Shown here piece by piece: positions 1 to 9,213 of a stretch of DNA of 37,771 bases (positions are counted from its first letter, which is position 1; each line of letters begins with the position of its first letter). Source of the DNA: Acidobacteriaceae bacterium (GTDB taxonomy: Bacteria; Acidobacteriota; Terriglobia; Terriglobales; Acidobacteriaceae); the NCBI GenBank assembly GCA_003165795.1, contig PMWW01000121.1:1-37771 (forward strand), in the 5' to 3' direction. The notes under the pieces are model-generated. The model worked only from the letters and a program-made list of their open reading frames with translations, did not search any database and had not been told where the DNA came from. The position numbers and the translations under genes are program-made.

Positions 1-885
<885 letters not shown>

Positions 886-993
886 CACGCCCTTTATTTG
901 ATCCGAGCCGGCTTTACAGACTGCTGAAAAAGTCAGGTCTTCAAGCGTTTTGAAGGGGCGCACCTTTAGGTGCGCCGATAAGACCTTAGCCTT

Positions 994-1533
994 TTATCCG
1001 GCGCTCAACTCCTGCCGCATCTTCTCCAGTTGCCCGCGCACCGAACCGTCATAAATCGTGCTGCCGACGCGGACCATCACTCCACCCAGCAGATCGGGCT
1101 TGGAAATGTAGTGCGCCCGAACTTTCTTGCCGGTCAGGCGCTCCACTTGCCCTTCCAAGTCGCGCTGCTCATCGGCCAAAAGCAGCCGGGCACTGGAAAT
1201 CTCGGCTTCGGCAAACCCCAATTGTGCGTCGAGCTCCACCTCGAACTGCCGCACCATGTCGTCCAGCATCGCAATGCGCCGATGGTCAATCAGGATGGCA
1301 ATGAAATTCCGGATGGGCTTTGCGATAGCCATTTCCTTAGTAATGGCATCCAGCACGGCGCGCTTTTGCTCTGGCGATATCGCGGGCGACTCCCAGACCT
1401 TGCGCAGCTCGACACTGGTATGCACAGCTTCCACGATGGCCTTCAACTGCTGCCGGGCGGTATCCCCGTCGATCTTTTGCCTGAGGATGACGTCAACCAG
1501 GGCGCGCGCGTAACGGCTGGCAATAGCAGCCAT
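994..1533 (-). CDS. atpH: F1 ATP synthase subunit delta
   Basis: The 179-residue product matches the delta subunit (OSCP family), which joins the top of F1 to the peripheral stalk formed by the two b-type subunits. The N-terminus MAAIASRYARALVDV is the family signature, and the C-terminal part (KVRAHYISKPDLLGGVMVRVG, then YDGSVRGQLEKMR) is the conserved region. The length equals the family norm of about 175-180. It starts 3 bases after the atpF stop, so tight co-transcription and probably translational coupling are expected. Its place between b and alpha is the usual bacterial order. Confidence 0.97.
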   Translation of the reverse strand: MAAIASRYARALVDVILRQKIDGDTARQQLKAIVEAVHTSVELRKVWESPAISPEQKRAVLDAITKEMAIAKPIRNFIAILIDHRRIAMLDDMVRQFEVELDAQLGFAEAEISSARLLLADEQRDLEGQVERLTGKKVRAHYISKPDLLGGVMVRVGSTIYDGSVRGQLEKMRQELSAG

Positions 1534-1536
1534 AGC

Positions 1537-2241
1537 TTACTTGCCATCCTTTCCGAGTTGGTCAGCGAACTCGCGTACCAGCGCGTGGTCGGTCGGCTCA
1601 TCGACGCGAATCCGGCGCGAGGCCATATCGACCGCCAGCGACGCTGCGTAGCTCTTCAGCTCGCGACGCGCATTGCGGGCGATGGCCGTAATTTCGGTCT
1701 CGACGGCCTCGACGACTTTATGCTTGTCTTCTTCCGCAGATTGGCGAATGCGTTCTTCCTCCGCCGCAGCCTCGCGTTCAGCAGAAGTGCGAATCTCCCC
1801 GACCTCAGTATCCAGCTTTCCCAGTCGCGCTTCGATATCTGCCAGGCGCCGCGCCGCATCCGCGCTGGCAGCCTGCGCCTCCTTGATACTCTTTTGAATG
1901 GAGGATGTGCGGTCACGAAAGGCCTGCGGGAGCTTCGACTTCAACAGGAAGTAAACCACAAGCGCAATGCCCGCAAAGTTGAATGCGATCGCTATGGCGA
2001 AGGAAGTAGCCGGGCCCATTCCCAGCTTGCGGCCCCATTTTTCCGAAGTAGAGGCAGCCAGCTCGGTTTCTTTCGCCAGAATTTGACCAACCCCGGCGTT
2101 AGGGTTCCCTGGGCCTGACTCAGCCGAGACGTCACTGCGTTCGGCCTTCTTGGGGGCAACATCCTGTGCCCGCACACTGCCAAGCAGGAGACAAGCGAGG
2201 AAGGCGACCATGGCCAAGCGGCCCAGGAGTCGGCCGCTCAT
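1537..2241 (-). CDS. atpF: Fo ATP synthase subunit b with N-terminal signal-like extension
   Basis: This is a peripheral-stalk subunit of Fo. The 234 residues are long for a b subunit (usually ~156-170) because of about 75 extra N-terminal residues. These begin with a hydrophobic, signal-peptide-like segment (about 9-21) ending in VRAQ, a plausible cleavage site, and continue as a polar linker. The real membrane anchor is at about 78-100 (FAIAIAFNFAGIALVVYFLL), followed by a long charged, Ala/Glu-rich coiled coil (about 110-205) and a conserved C-terminal part contacting delta. Its start codon overlaps the stop of the upstream b' gene by four bases (ATGA). Whether the extension is cleaved or forms a second membrane span cannot be decided here. 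Confidence 0.93.
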   Translation of the reverse strand: MSGRLLGRLAMVAFLACLLLGSVRAQDVAPKKAERSDVSAESGPGNPNAGVGQILAKETELAASTSEKWGRKLGMGPATSFAIAIAFNFAGIALVVYFLLKSKLPQAFRDRTSSIQKSIKEAQAASADAARRLADIEARLGKLDTEVGEIRTSAEREAAAEEERIRQSAEEDKHKVVEAVETEITAIARNARRELKSYAASLAVDMASRRIRVDEPTDHALVREFADQLGKDGK

Positions 2242-2711
2242 TGCGCGCTCCCTAGGGTGGGCGCGGCACCCGCAGGTTTCAGAATCGTATGGATGATCTC
2301 TGACGCCAAGCGGTCGATTTCGCCTTGCAGGCCGGCCCGGGCTGTGGCCATGTCCTGATCGATCGCGGTCTTGGCTTCGCGGATCTGCTGCTGCGCCCGG
2401 CTACGCGCTTCGGCCAATGCCTGTGCCCGGAGCTGCTGCGCTTGCTGGCGCCGAGCTTCCTGCGCTTTGAAGATCGCCAGCCGGGCCTCCCGCAACTTCT
2501 GCTCGTACTCCTGAGTTCTGGCTTCTGCCGCCGCCACATCGGCGCGCGCTTTCAGGACGGCTCCTTCGGTGCGCTCGCGCCGGTGGTCCAATACCCGGTT
2601 CAGCGGCTTTCGCACCAGCGTCTGGTAAATGGCATACAGCAACAGCAGCATCACCGCAGTCGGAATCGCCCCGAGCAGTAGTTCGCCTACCTGTTTAAGA
2701 GTGTTGTCCAT
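2238..2711 (-). CDS. Fo ATP synthase subunit b' (second b-type stalk subunit)
   Basis: The 157-residue protein has one N-terminal membrane segment (about 14-32, AIPTAVMLLLLYAIYQTLV), a basic stretch (RKPLNRVLDHRRERTEGA), and a long Ala/Gln/Arg/Glu-rich coiled coil to the C-terminus. This is the layout of a b/b' peripheral-stalk subunit, and RKPLNRVLDHRRERTEG is a typical post-membrane motif. Together with the next gene it suggests a heterodimeric b/b' stalk as in cyanobacteria and several other phyla. It is the first ATP-synthase gene here: the gene upstream on the same strand is a protease, so the a and c subunits must be encoded elsewhere. An AGGA lies immediately before the ATG. Confidence 0.93.
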   Translation of the reverse strand: MDNTLKQVGELLLGAIPTAVMLLLLYAIYQTLVRKPLNRVLDHRRERTEGAVLKARADVAAAEARTQEYEQKLREARLAIFKAQEARRQQAQQLRAQALAEARSRAQQQIREAKTAIDQDMATARAGLQGEIDRLASEIIHTILKPAGAAPTLGSAQ

Positions 2712-2847
2712 TCCTTGTGTCGTGAGTGCCTACTGCTGAAGATGCACTGAAGGCGCTAGGGATATAAGTGGAACTATTGAAACTAACAGAGCTTGTCCCC
2801 CGGTGTCAATAAACGAAATGTCTTTTTCCGGCAACTGGCGGCGGGAG

Positions 2848-4176
2848 CTACGGCGCGCCCTTCACGAACTCCGGCTGCCTGCCTTCGCCCCAAGGATCGT
2901 AGGTCTGAACGAAGATAATGCGGTCGCGGATGGTGGGATGGTCCCAGAGCCAGAATTCCGCAAACTTGCTGACGTAAGGATAGTCCAGCGAGCGCTCGCC
3001 CAGAACCTGAAACGCCTGCGCGGCAGCGAGCGGCGTATCCGGTATCAGACCATGAACAACCTCCAGGCCGTACTGATCAGCCTGATGCTCGTAGTGACGC
3101 GACACGGCATTGAACGCCGGCGTAGCCAGAAAGGTGAGGAGGGACAGTATCAGCACCAGCAATGGAAGCGACGCCCAATCGCTGAGATCGCGAATTCCCC
3201 AACCTGCGCCGTAGCGCGCCACCAGCCAGGTTGCCAACCGGTAGCCAATGTAAAACAGCACCAGCAACTGCAGCAGGATGATCCCCGTCTCTTTCGGAAT
3301 ATGGCCGAGGACGTAATGCCCCATTTCGTGCCCGAAGACGAAGAGCGTCTCCGGCGTGGTCATGTGCTCCATGGTGGTATCCCACACCACCACCCGCTTG
3401 GTCGATCCGAAGCCGGTAACGTAGGCGTTCAGTGTCGTGCTCTTCTCGCTGGCCTTCATCTCAAACATGCGCTCCGGCGGGATGTCCATTCCCGCGCGAT
3501 GCACCACCCGCTCGATCTGTGCCACCAGATCGCTATGATGATCGCTGAGCGGCTCGAACTTGTTGAACATCGGCTCGATCCAAATCGGCGTGACGAAAAG
3601 GACCAAGATCACGATGGGAATCAAAGCCAGCCAGAAATAGAACCACCAGCCACGCGGACTGCGGCGCAGCGCTCCGTAGAGAATCCAGCCCAGCAAGGTG
3701 ACGAACACCAATCCCAGCAGCAGGCTCTTGCCCCAATCGCCGAACCACGATCCCCAGCGCTGCACCGACAGCCCGTAGCTCAGGCCCACATAATGCCGGT
3801 GAATATCGAATGGAAGCTGCGTCAGCTCAAACACCAGAGTGAAAAGCGACATGACAATTAGGGCCTGCACTACGCGAAAGCGCGAGGTACGCTCTGCCCA
3901 GTCACGCAGCCGGACGCCGAAGCGCATCCGCAACATGAGGAAAAGAACCAGAAAGCTCCAAACGGAAGTGACGAAGTATAGGGTTGCATCCAGCCGGTAA
4001 AGCGCATAGGAGTGAGCAAGCTTGTCTGGCGGAAGACTGTATTGCAGGATCGGATGCGAAGTCGCGGGAGCGGCGGATACGGAGTTTGACGGTGCCTCGC
4101 CGCTGGCGGTAAGGGCCGCAGCCGACGCCGCGAGAAGAACCACTACCAACACGACGCGCGACCGGGTGAAGACCAT
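2848..4176 (-). CDS. M48-family (Ste24/CAAX protease 1-like) integral-membrane zinc metallopeptidase
   Basis: The 442-residue protein carries an N-terminal signal or membrane segment, several further transmembrane helices, and the zinc-binding HEMGH motif at residues 283-287. A later EHQAD motif supplies the third ligand glutamate region. This order (membrane helices, catalytic HExxH, two helices, ExxAD, Trp/His-rich C-terminus with DHPTIRDRI) is that of Ste24-type CAAX endopeptidases rather than the shorter HtpX proteins. In bacteria these enzymes are thought to act in membrane-protein quality control; no prenylated substrate is implied. A GAGGGG sequence sits close upstream of the ATG. It is followed by the ATP-synthase genes on the same strand after a gap of about 136 bases, so read-through is possible but not shown. 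Confidence 0.92.
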   Translation of the reverse strand: MVFTRSRVVLVVVLLAASAAALTASGEAPSNSVSAAPATSHPILQYSLPPDKLAHSYALYRLDATLYFVTSVWSFLVLFLMLRMRFGVRLRDWAERTSRFRVVQALIVMSLFTLVFELTQLPFDIHRHYVGLSYGLSVQRWGSWFGDWGKSLLLGLVFVTLLGWILYGALRRSPRGWWFYFWLALIPIVILVLFVTPIWIEPMFNKFEPLSDHHSDLVAQIERVVHRAGMDIPPERMFEMKASEKSTTLNAYVTGFGSTKRVVVWDTTMEHMTTPETLFVFGHEMGHYVLGHIPKETGIILLQLLVLFYIGYRLATWLVARYGAGWGIRDLSDWASLPLLVLILSLLTFLATPAFNAVSRHYEHQADQYGLEVVHGLIPDTPLAAAQAFQVLGERSLDYPYVSKFAEFWLWDHPTIRDRIIFVQTYDPWGEGRQPEFVKGAP

Positions 4177-4455
4177 TCAGGCCCCTCGCAGAGCTTCCTA
4201 ACGGGGAGTCTATCACACGGCTGCAGCGATATTGACCCTACCCCGCTTATCGGAAGATGGGCAGTTGAATACCGGCCCGAACGGCAGTACCCGGCTCGGT
4301 TAAGAGTGAGTTCTTCCAAAACCCGATTGAGGGAGGCCAGCGCCGCGCGATTGAACCTTGAAAGTCGCTTCACTCCTCTTGTTTTCAGGCACTTGAAATA
4401 CCTTCCCGTAAATTGTGCACCCCTCGAAAATTCAGTGGAGTACCGCGATTTGCGC

Positions 4456-4484
4456 TTGACATTTCCACAGCCTGGCGTAGCATC
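4456..4484 (+). promoter_or_regulatory. Candidate promoter for the exporter-peptidase pair
   Basis: A perfect -35 hexamer TTGACA (4456-4461) is followed, 16-17 bases later, by a weak -10 (TAGCAT or AGCATC, 4478-4484). It lies about 155 bases before the exporter start and just ahead of two hairpins, so a transcript from here would carry a structured leader. The -10 match is poor, hence the low confidence. The rest of 4177-4455 shows no gene or repeat that could be supported; the open frame through it has no family features. Confidence 0.35.
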
Positions 4485-4497
4485 AAAGCATCACCTC

Positions 4498-4572
4498 CGA
4501 TCCATTTCAGGATCGAATAGGCTCGGAGCCAAGGAAATCGTCACCGCTCCTTGGCATCGGGCCTATTTTATT
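4498..4572 (+). terminator. Two leader hairpins with a T-rich tail (possible attenuator)
   Basis: The first hairpin is CGATCC/GGATCG (4498-4515, 6-base loop). Directly after it comes a longer one: AATAGGC (4516-4522) pairs with GCCTATT (4561-4567), and nested inside GCCAAGGA (4528-4535) pairs with TCCTTGGC (4548-4555). The 3' side runs into TTTTATT, as in an intrinsic terminator, but about 70 bases upstream of a gene on the same strand. A terminator in this place suggests conditional read-through (attenuation). No known riboswitch class was recognised in it. Confidence 0.5.
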
Positions 4573-4639
4573 GCCCGCTGCTCGCAAAGCTGGCCCCAGT
4601 TCTTGATCTAATGGATTTCGGAGTAAGTCTCTCTAACCG

Positions 4640-5563
4640 ATGAATTCAAAAGTCCTGTTTGCCTTGGGGCTCTTTTTTTGCCTGACGCCTTGGGCCTCTC
4701 CGCCGCTAGCTTTGCTCGCCGGACTCCTCTTCGGAGCAATCGCCACTCATCCCTACAAGAACGAATCCCACAGGCTTTCCAAGATCTTGCTGCAGTCGGC
4801 CGTTGTCGGCCTGGGCTTTGGGATGAACCTGCAAGAGGTGATACACGCCGGGCGCAGCGGATTCCTCTACACCGCACTGAGCATTGCCTTCGCGATGACT
4901 GTGGGAACCCTGCTGGGCAGGTGGTTCAGAGTAGAGAACCGGGCCGCATTCCTCATCTCCACCGGAACGGCCATTTGCGGAGGCAGCGCCATCGCGGCTG
5001 TCGGTCCGATTACGGGGGCCACCGAAGACGAGATGTCGGTCTCGCTGGGCACCATCTTCGTATTGAACTCCATTGCCCTGCTCACGTTTCCTGCAATTGG
5101 ACTTTGGTTGCACCTTTCGCAAACCCAGTTTGGATTGTGGGCGGCATTGGCGATCCATGACACCAGTTCCGTTGTCGGAGCTTCGGCAAAATATGGGGCC
5201 ATCGCGCTCGCCGTCGGAACTACAGTGAAACTGGCACGCGCCCTTTGGATCGTTCCCTTGTCGATCACGACCGCCGCCTTCAAGGGCAGCAAGACGCGCA
5301 TCCAGTGGCCGTGGTTCATCCTGTTCTTCTGTCTGGCAGCCGTGGCGAACACCTACCTATTTCCGGGCGCGGTTGCGTATCACTTCTTGAGTAACGCCGG
5401 CAAGCTGATGCTGGTCATCACGCTGTTCTTGATTGGCGCCAGTCTCTCGCCCGCCGCATTGCGCAAGGTGGGACCCCGGCCGCTGCTGCAGGGTGTTGTC
5501 CTGTGGATCATAGTCGCCGTAGTAAGCCTGCTGGCCATTCGCGCGGGTTGGATACGAATCTAG
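4640..5563 (+). CDS. YeiH/UPF0324-family putative sulfate/sulfite exporter
   Basis: The 307-residue protein is almost entirely hydrophobic, with about ten predicted membrane segments. It has the family hallmarks: an LLQSAVVGLGFGMNL segment near residues 50-65, the conserved TGTAICGGSAIAA motif (about 111-123), and HDTSSVVGASAKYG in the second half. These belong to the YeiH (Cons_hypoth698 / PSE) transporters, annotated as putative sulfate exporters; in a few bacteria relatives are linked to sulfite or taurine metabolism, so the substrate here is unproven. The only SD-like sequence (GGAG) is about 17 bases before the ATG, so the start is only probable. The peptidase gene follows after 17 bases. 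Confidence 0.88.
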   Translation: MNSKVLFALGLFFCLTPWASPPLALLAGLLFGAIATHPYKNESHRLSKILLQSAVVGLGFGMNLQEVIHAGRSGFLYTALSIAFAMTVGTLLGRWFRVENRAAFLISTGTAICGGSAIAAVGPITGATEDEMSVSLGTIFVLNSIALLTFPAIGLWLHLSQTQFGLWAALAIHDTSSVVGASAKYGAIALAVGTTVKLARALWIVPLSITTAAFKGSKTRIQWPWFILFFCLAAVANTYLFPGAVAYHFLSNAGKLMLVITLFLIGASLSPAALRKVGPRPLLQGVVLWIIVAVVSLLAIRAGWIRI

Positions 5564-5580
5564 GGGCAAGAAATTTGCAA

Positions 5581-7005
5581 ATGACGTCGGGTGACTTTCG
5601 TTGCCAATTCCTTTGGGCTGCGCTGTTCTTGTTGTTCGCGGTTCCTATTGCCGCTCAGACGAACACTACGGCTGTCCCCGCTCTTTGCGCAACCTGTGTC
5701 CACGACAATCTCGCCTATCTTGCCGGACCGGAACTCCACGGTCGCGGCAGCGGTACCGCCGACGAATTCCACGCAGCACAATTTATCGCCAGGCAACTGA
5801 AGGCATACGGGCTCGCTCCCGCGGCCGCAGATGGGAGCTACATCCAAATCGCGACGATCAAGTCGCGAACGGTAACGGCGCCGCCGGTGTTGACTTTCGA
5901 CGCTGGCGATCCTGCTAAGCGACAACACGTGGTTTGGACACACGGCAAGGAATTTGCTGTCTTCCGGCTTGCAGAACCGGACATCTCCGCACCTCTGCAA
6001 AAGTTGGACCTGAACGACGCAAACATTTCTCCAGCTTCGGTGAAAGGTGGATCGGCGGTCCTCCTCAAGCTCAAGCCAGGCACAAGCATGAAGGACGTCC
6101 AGGGCATTGCAGGCCCTTATCTGGAGAGCACGGCCGCGCTGGTGATCGTTCCGGAACCTGCGGACGGACAGCCGAGGTTTCAGCGATTGTCCCAGGGCAT
6201 GCCTCGAATCGAAAAGCGAATCGACGACGGGCCTGCGGGCGCGGGCGCAATCTTCGCCACCGCTGATGCCACGCATCAACTCTGGGCACAGACAGACGGC
6301 ACGCTCATCAAGCTGCACACTGCTGTAACGCCGTGGCAGACTTCGCACACTTGGAACGTGCTCGGCAAGATTGAGGGTACGACCCAGAAAAATCAAGTCA
6401 TTCTGCTCAGCGCCCATCTCGATCATCTTGGCGTTAAGAATGGCAAGACCTATCCCGGCGCCGACGACGACGGCTCTGGAACCGTGGCCGTGATGGAACT
6501 GGCGCGAGCGCTGGCCAACCAGCCGCGACCTGCGCGGACGGTGGTGTTTGCCCTTTGGGGAAGCGAGGAAGCAGGAATGATCGGCGCGCGCTACTTCCTG
6601 AAACATCCCAGTTTCGAGTTAGCCGAGATTGTGGCCAATCTGGAATTCGAGATGATCGGGCGTTCCGATCCCAAGGTGAAGCCCGACCAGCTCTGGCTGA
6701 CCGGATGGGACCGCACTGACCTGGGGCCGGCGCTGGCGGCGCATGGCGCGCTGCTGACTGGCGATCCTTATCCCGAGCAGGGATTCTTCATGCGTTCGGA
6801 TAATTTTGCACTAGCGAAGGACGGCATCATCGCCCAGACCGTCTCCAGTTACGGCTTGCACAAGGACTATCACCAGCCCACCGACACCGTGGAAAAAATT
6901 GACTGGCAGCACCTCGACAACGCCATCGCTTCGATGATCGCTCTCGTCGCCTGGCTGGCGAACAGCGACTTCACGCCGAAATGGAATGCCGGTCAAAAGC
7001 CGTAG
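5581..7005 (+). CDS. Secreted M28-family zinc metallopeptidase
   Basis: The 474-residue protein starts at ATG 5581, chosen because it opens a clean signal peptide (FLWAALFLLFAVPIAAQ) and lies after an AGGGGC site; a longer frame would overlap the exporter gene. The M28 (aminopeptidase Y/PSMA-like) zinc site is complete: His279 in HLDHLG, the bridging Asp in GADDDGSG (295-297), the Glu-Glu pair 329-330 in GSEEAG, Asp363, and His431 in DYHQPTDT. The region between the signal peptide and the catalytic half resembles a PA-type insert. It is predicted to be periplasmic or secreted and to release amino acids or short peptides. It forms a probable two-gene operon with the upstream exporter, although no functional link is obvious. 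Confidence 0.93.
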   Translation: MTSGDFRCQFLWAALFLLFAVPIAAQTNTTAVPALCATCVHDNLAYLAGPELHGRGSGTADEFHAAQFIARQLKAYGLAPAAADGSYIQIATIKSRTVTAPPVLTFDAGDPAKRQHVVWTHGKEFAVFRLAEPDISAPLQKLDLNDANISPASVKGGSAVLLKLKPGTSMKDVQGIAGPYLESTAALVIVPEPADGQPRFQRLSQGMPRIEKRIDDGPAGAGAIFATADATHQLWAQTDGTLIKLHTAVTPWQTSHTWNVLGKIEGTTQKNQVILLSAHLDHLGVKNGKTYPGADDDGSGTVAVMELARALANQPRPARTVVFALWGSEEAGMIGARYFLKHPSFELAEIVANLEFEMIGRSDPKVKPDQLWLTGWDRTDLGPALAAHGALLTGDPYPEQGFFMRSDNFALAKDGIIAQTVSSYGLHKDYHQPTDTVEKIDWQHLDNAIASMIALVAWLANSDFTPKWNAGQKP

Positions 7006-7038
7006 CTCTGATCGTCGCGCTGAGATGGCGCTACAACT

Positions 7039-8976
7039 CTATGCGTTAGCGCGGTCCAACGTTTGCGACAATTCTTCCCACTCGCCCATGAGCTCTGCCA
7101 GTTCGCCCCTCCGCTTGGCCAGCAAGTCCGTCCACTTTGCCGTTTCCTCGACGCTGACGTAGCTCTGCAATTCGCGTTCACATTCAACGATGCCGTCCTC
7201 GAGCCGCGCAATGCCTTCTTCCACCACTTGATGGCGGTCCTGTATCTGTTTCAGCTTGATGGGATTCAGTCGCTTGCGGGCTTCGGCTTTCTGCTGGGCG
7301 TATCCCGGAACATCCGACAATGTGGGATAGTCATTCCGATTTCCATTGTCCGATGAATTGTCGCCGGACTCGCTCCGCTGCTTGCGCCACAGATAGTCTT
7401 CGTAGTTTCCGGGGAACACCTCTACACGCCCGTCTCCAATCTCGAAGACACGAGTGGCCAGCTTGTCGATAAAGTACCGGTCGTGCGAGACGAAAACCAC
7501 CGTGCCGGTATATTTCTCCAGCGATTCCAGCAGCACGTCTTTGGCGCGCATGTCGAGATGGTTGGTGGGCTCGTCGAGCAGCAGAAAGTTCGAGGGATGC
7601 AACAGCATCCGCGCCAGCGCGTAACGATTGCGTTCGCCGCCCGACAGCACCCCGATCGGCTTGAACACATCGTCTTCCGAGAACAGGAAACAGCCCAGCA
7701 CGCCGCGCAATTCGGTCATCGACTTCTGCACCGCGACATCCGCCAGGTCGTCCAGCATGCGTCGGTTAGGGTCAAGCTCTTTGTATTGGTCTTGCGCGAA
7801 GTAATCGGGCTCGACATTGTGACCAAGCTTCAGAGTGCCTTCGCTAAGCGGCTCAATGCCAGTCAGCAACTTGATCAGGGTCGATTTGCCCGCGCCATTT
7901 ATACCTACTAGCGCAATGCGGTCGCCGCGTTGGATGGTGAAGTTGACGTCGCGAAATACTTCTTTCGGGCCGTAACTCTTCGCCACCTCCGAGCACTCTA
8001 CGACTGTCCGACCGCTGGGCTTCGGCTGGGGAAAAGTGAAGTGGATAGTCCGCTCGTCGGGAGGAATCTCGATGCGCTCGATCTTCTCCAGCTCCTTGAT
8101 GCGGCTCTGCACCTGCTTGGCCTTGGTCGCCTGGGCGCGAAAGCGATTGATGAACGCCTCCAGTTGCTCGATGCGGTCGCGCTGGTTCTTGTAAGCCGAC
8201 ACCAGCGTGTCGCGGCGCGCTTGTTTCTCCTGTAGATACTTCTCGTAGTTGCCGCTATAGAACTGCACTCGCTTGTTCCATATCTCGGCGGTGCGATTCA
8301 CCGTGACATCGAGAAAATAGCGGTCGTGCGAGATGAGCACGTAGGCAAACGGATACTGCAGCAGATACTGCTCCAGCCAATTGCGAGTTTCGAGGTCGAG
8401 GTGGTTCGTGGGCTCGTCGAGCAGCAGCAGGTTTGGCTTGGACAACAACAGCTTGGCCAGTGCGATCCGCATTTGCCAGCCGCCGGAAAACTCCTCGGTA
8501 TAACGCGTCCAGTCTTCCTTGCGGAAGCCGAGCCCATCGAGCACCGTCCCCACCTGTGAGTCGAGCGCGTAACCGTCCTTCACGCGAAACTCGCCCAGGA
8601 TTCGCTGATAGCGGTCGGCTACTTGGGCATACTCGCTCGAGGTGTGATCCAGTTCGGCAATCTTGTGTGCAAGGTCTTCCATCTCCTGCTCCAGCGCCTG
8701 CAGGTTGCTGAACACCGACATGCATTCGTCGAAGACGGTGCGCCCGGAAAGTTGCAGTCCGTCCTGGGGCAGGTAGCCGAAGGTAGTGTTCTTGGCAGAA
8801 ATGATGCTGCCGTAGTCAAGCGACTCGAGTCCGCCCAGCACCTTCAGCAATGTGGACTTGCCGGTGCCGTTGGCGCCCACCAGCCCGACGCGCTCGTTGG
8901 GAGTGATTAGCCAATCAAGATTGTCGAAGAGAAGTTTCGGGCCGAATCGTTTGCCGGCAGAGGAGAGCTGAATCAT
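7039..8976 (-). CDS. ABC-F family ATPase (Uup/YheS-like)
   Basis: The 645-residue soluble protein has two ABC domains in one chain and no membrane segments. Walker A motifs are GANGTGKST (34-42) and GINGAGKST (358-366). The signatures are FSGGW (first) and LSGGE (second), with LLLLDEPTNHLD Walker B motifs, each followed by an SHDRYF switch. A charged, helical linker (about residues 240-320, the P-site tRNA-interaction motif region) separates them, and a C-terminal coiled coil (about 560-640) resembles Uup. ABC-F proteins act on ribosomes (translation factors or antibiotic protection) or, for Uup, also in DNA or ribosome maintenance; which applies here is unknown. It converges with the peptidase gene across a 33-base gap. 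Confidence 0.93.
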   Translation of the reverse strand: MIQLSSAGKRFGPKLLFDNLDWLITPNERVGLVGANGTGKSTLLKVLGGLESLDYGSIISAKNTTFGYLPQDGLQLSGRTVFDECMSVFSNLQALEQEMEDLAHKIAELDHTSSEYAQVADRYQRILGEFRVKDGYALDSQVGTVLDGLGFRKEDWTRYTEEFSGGWQMRIALAKLLLSKPNLLLLDEPTNHLDLETRNWLEQYLLQYPFAYVLISHDRYFLDVTVNRTAEIWNKRVQFYSGNYEKYLQEKQARRDTLVSAYKNQRDRIEQLEAFINRFRAQATKAKQVQSRIKELEKIERIEIPPDERTIHFTFPQPKPSGRTVVECSEVAKSYGPKEVFRDVNFTIQRGDRIALVGINGAGKSTLIKLLTGIEPLSEGTLKLGHNVEPDYFAQDQYKELDPNRRMLDDLADVAVQKSMTELRGVLGCFLFSEDDVFKPIGVLSGGERNRYALARMLLHPSNFLLLDEPTNHLDMRAKDVLLESLEKYTGTVVFVSHDRYFIDKLATRVFEIGDGRVEVFPGNYEDYLWRKQRSESGDNSSDNGNRNDYPTLSDVPGYAQQKAEARKRLNPIKLKQIQDRHQVVEEGIARLEDGIVECERELQSYVSVEETAKWTDLLAKRRGELAELMGEWEELSQTLDRANA

Positions 8977-9009
8977 GCTTAACTTTAGACCTATTTCACA
9001 AATCGCTTC

Positions 9010-9151
9010 GTATCAGGGCATGGCTTTAGCCGTGCCGCAAATGCGTTCAACAAAACCTTGGGCTTTAGCCCCTGAGGAATACTGTTGCAGGGGCTAAAGC
9101 CCGAACCCAACTGCCGCCGGTTGCGGCACGACTGAAGTCGTGCCCTGATAC
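9010..9151. repeat. Composite inverted-repeat element (TATCAGGGCA ends)
   Basis: The ends are imperfect inverted repeats of about 31 bases (9010-9040 against 9121-9151): GTATCAGGGCA on the left and TGCCCTGATAC on the right, with matching inner halves ending in the GTGCCGCAA/TTGCGGCAC words. Between them are two short palindromes, GGGCTTTAGCCC (9060-9071) and GGGGCTAAAGCCC (9090-9102), which are themselves mirror images. The element fills the gap between the ABC-F start and the DUF2203 stop. It has no coding potential and looks like a non-autonomous, MITE- or REP-like sequence. Confidence 0.75.
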
Positions 9152-9213
9152 AAACCGCAAAAACTAAGAGCCAATGGCTAACGGCCGACTGCTAACTACT
9201 AGTTGCTGCTTCT

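Noticed and set aside
1030-2118. Plus-strand 362-codon frame over atpH and atpF
   Set aside because: It is the mirror of two well-supported genes with an intact operon structure; there is no RBS and no protein-like pattern.
2712-2847. Possible promoter (TTATAT on the minus strand) before the b' gene
   Set aside because: No matching -35 at a usual distance; too weak to list.
4306-4611. 101-codon plus-strand frame before the exporter
   Set aside because: It runs across the promoter candidate and the leader hairpins and has no protein-like features; not a convincing leader peptide either.
5503-5580. Longer start for the M28 peptidase
   Set aside because: It would overlap the exporter gene and put 26 polar residues before an otherwise standard signal peptide; ATG 5581 has an RBS.
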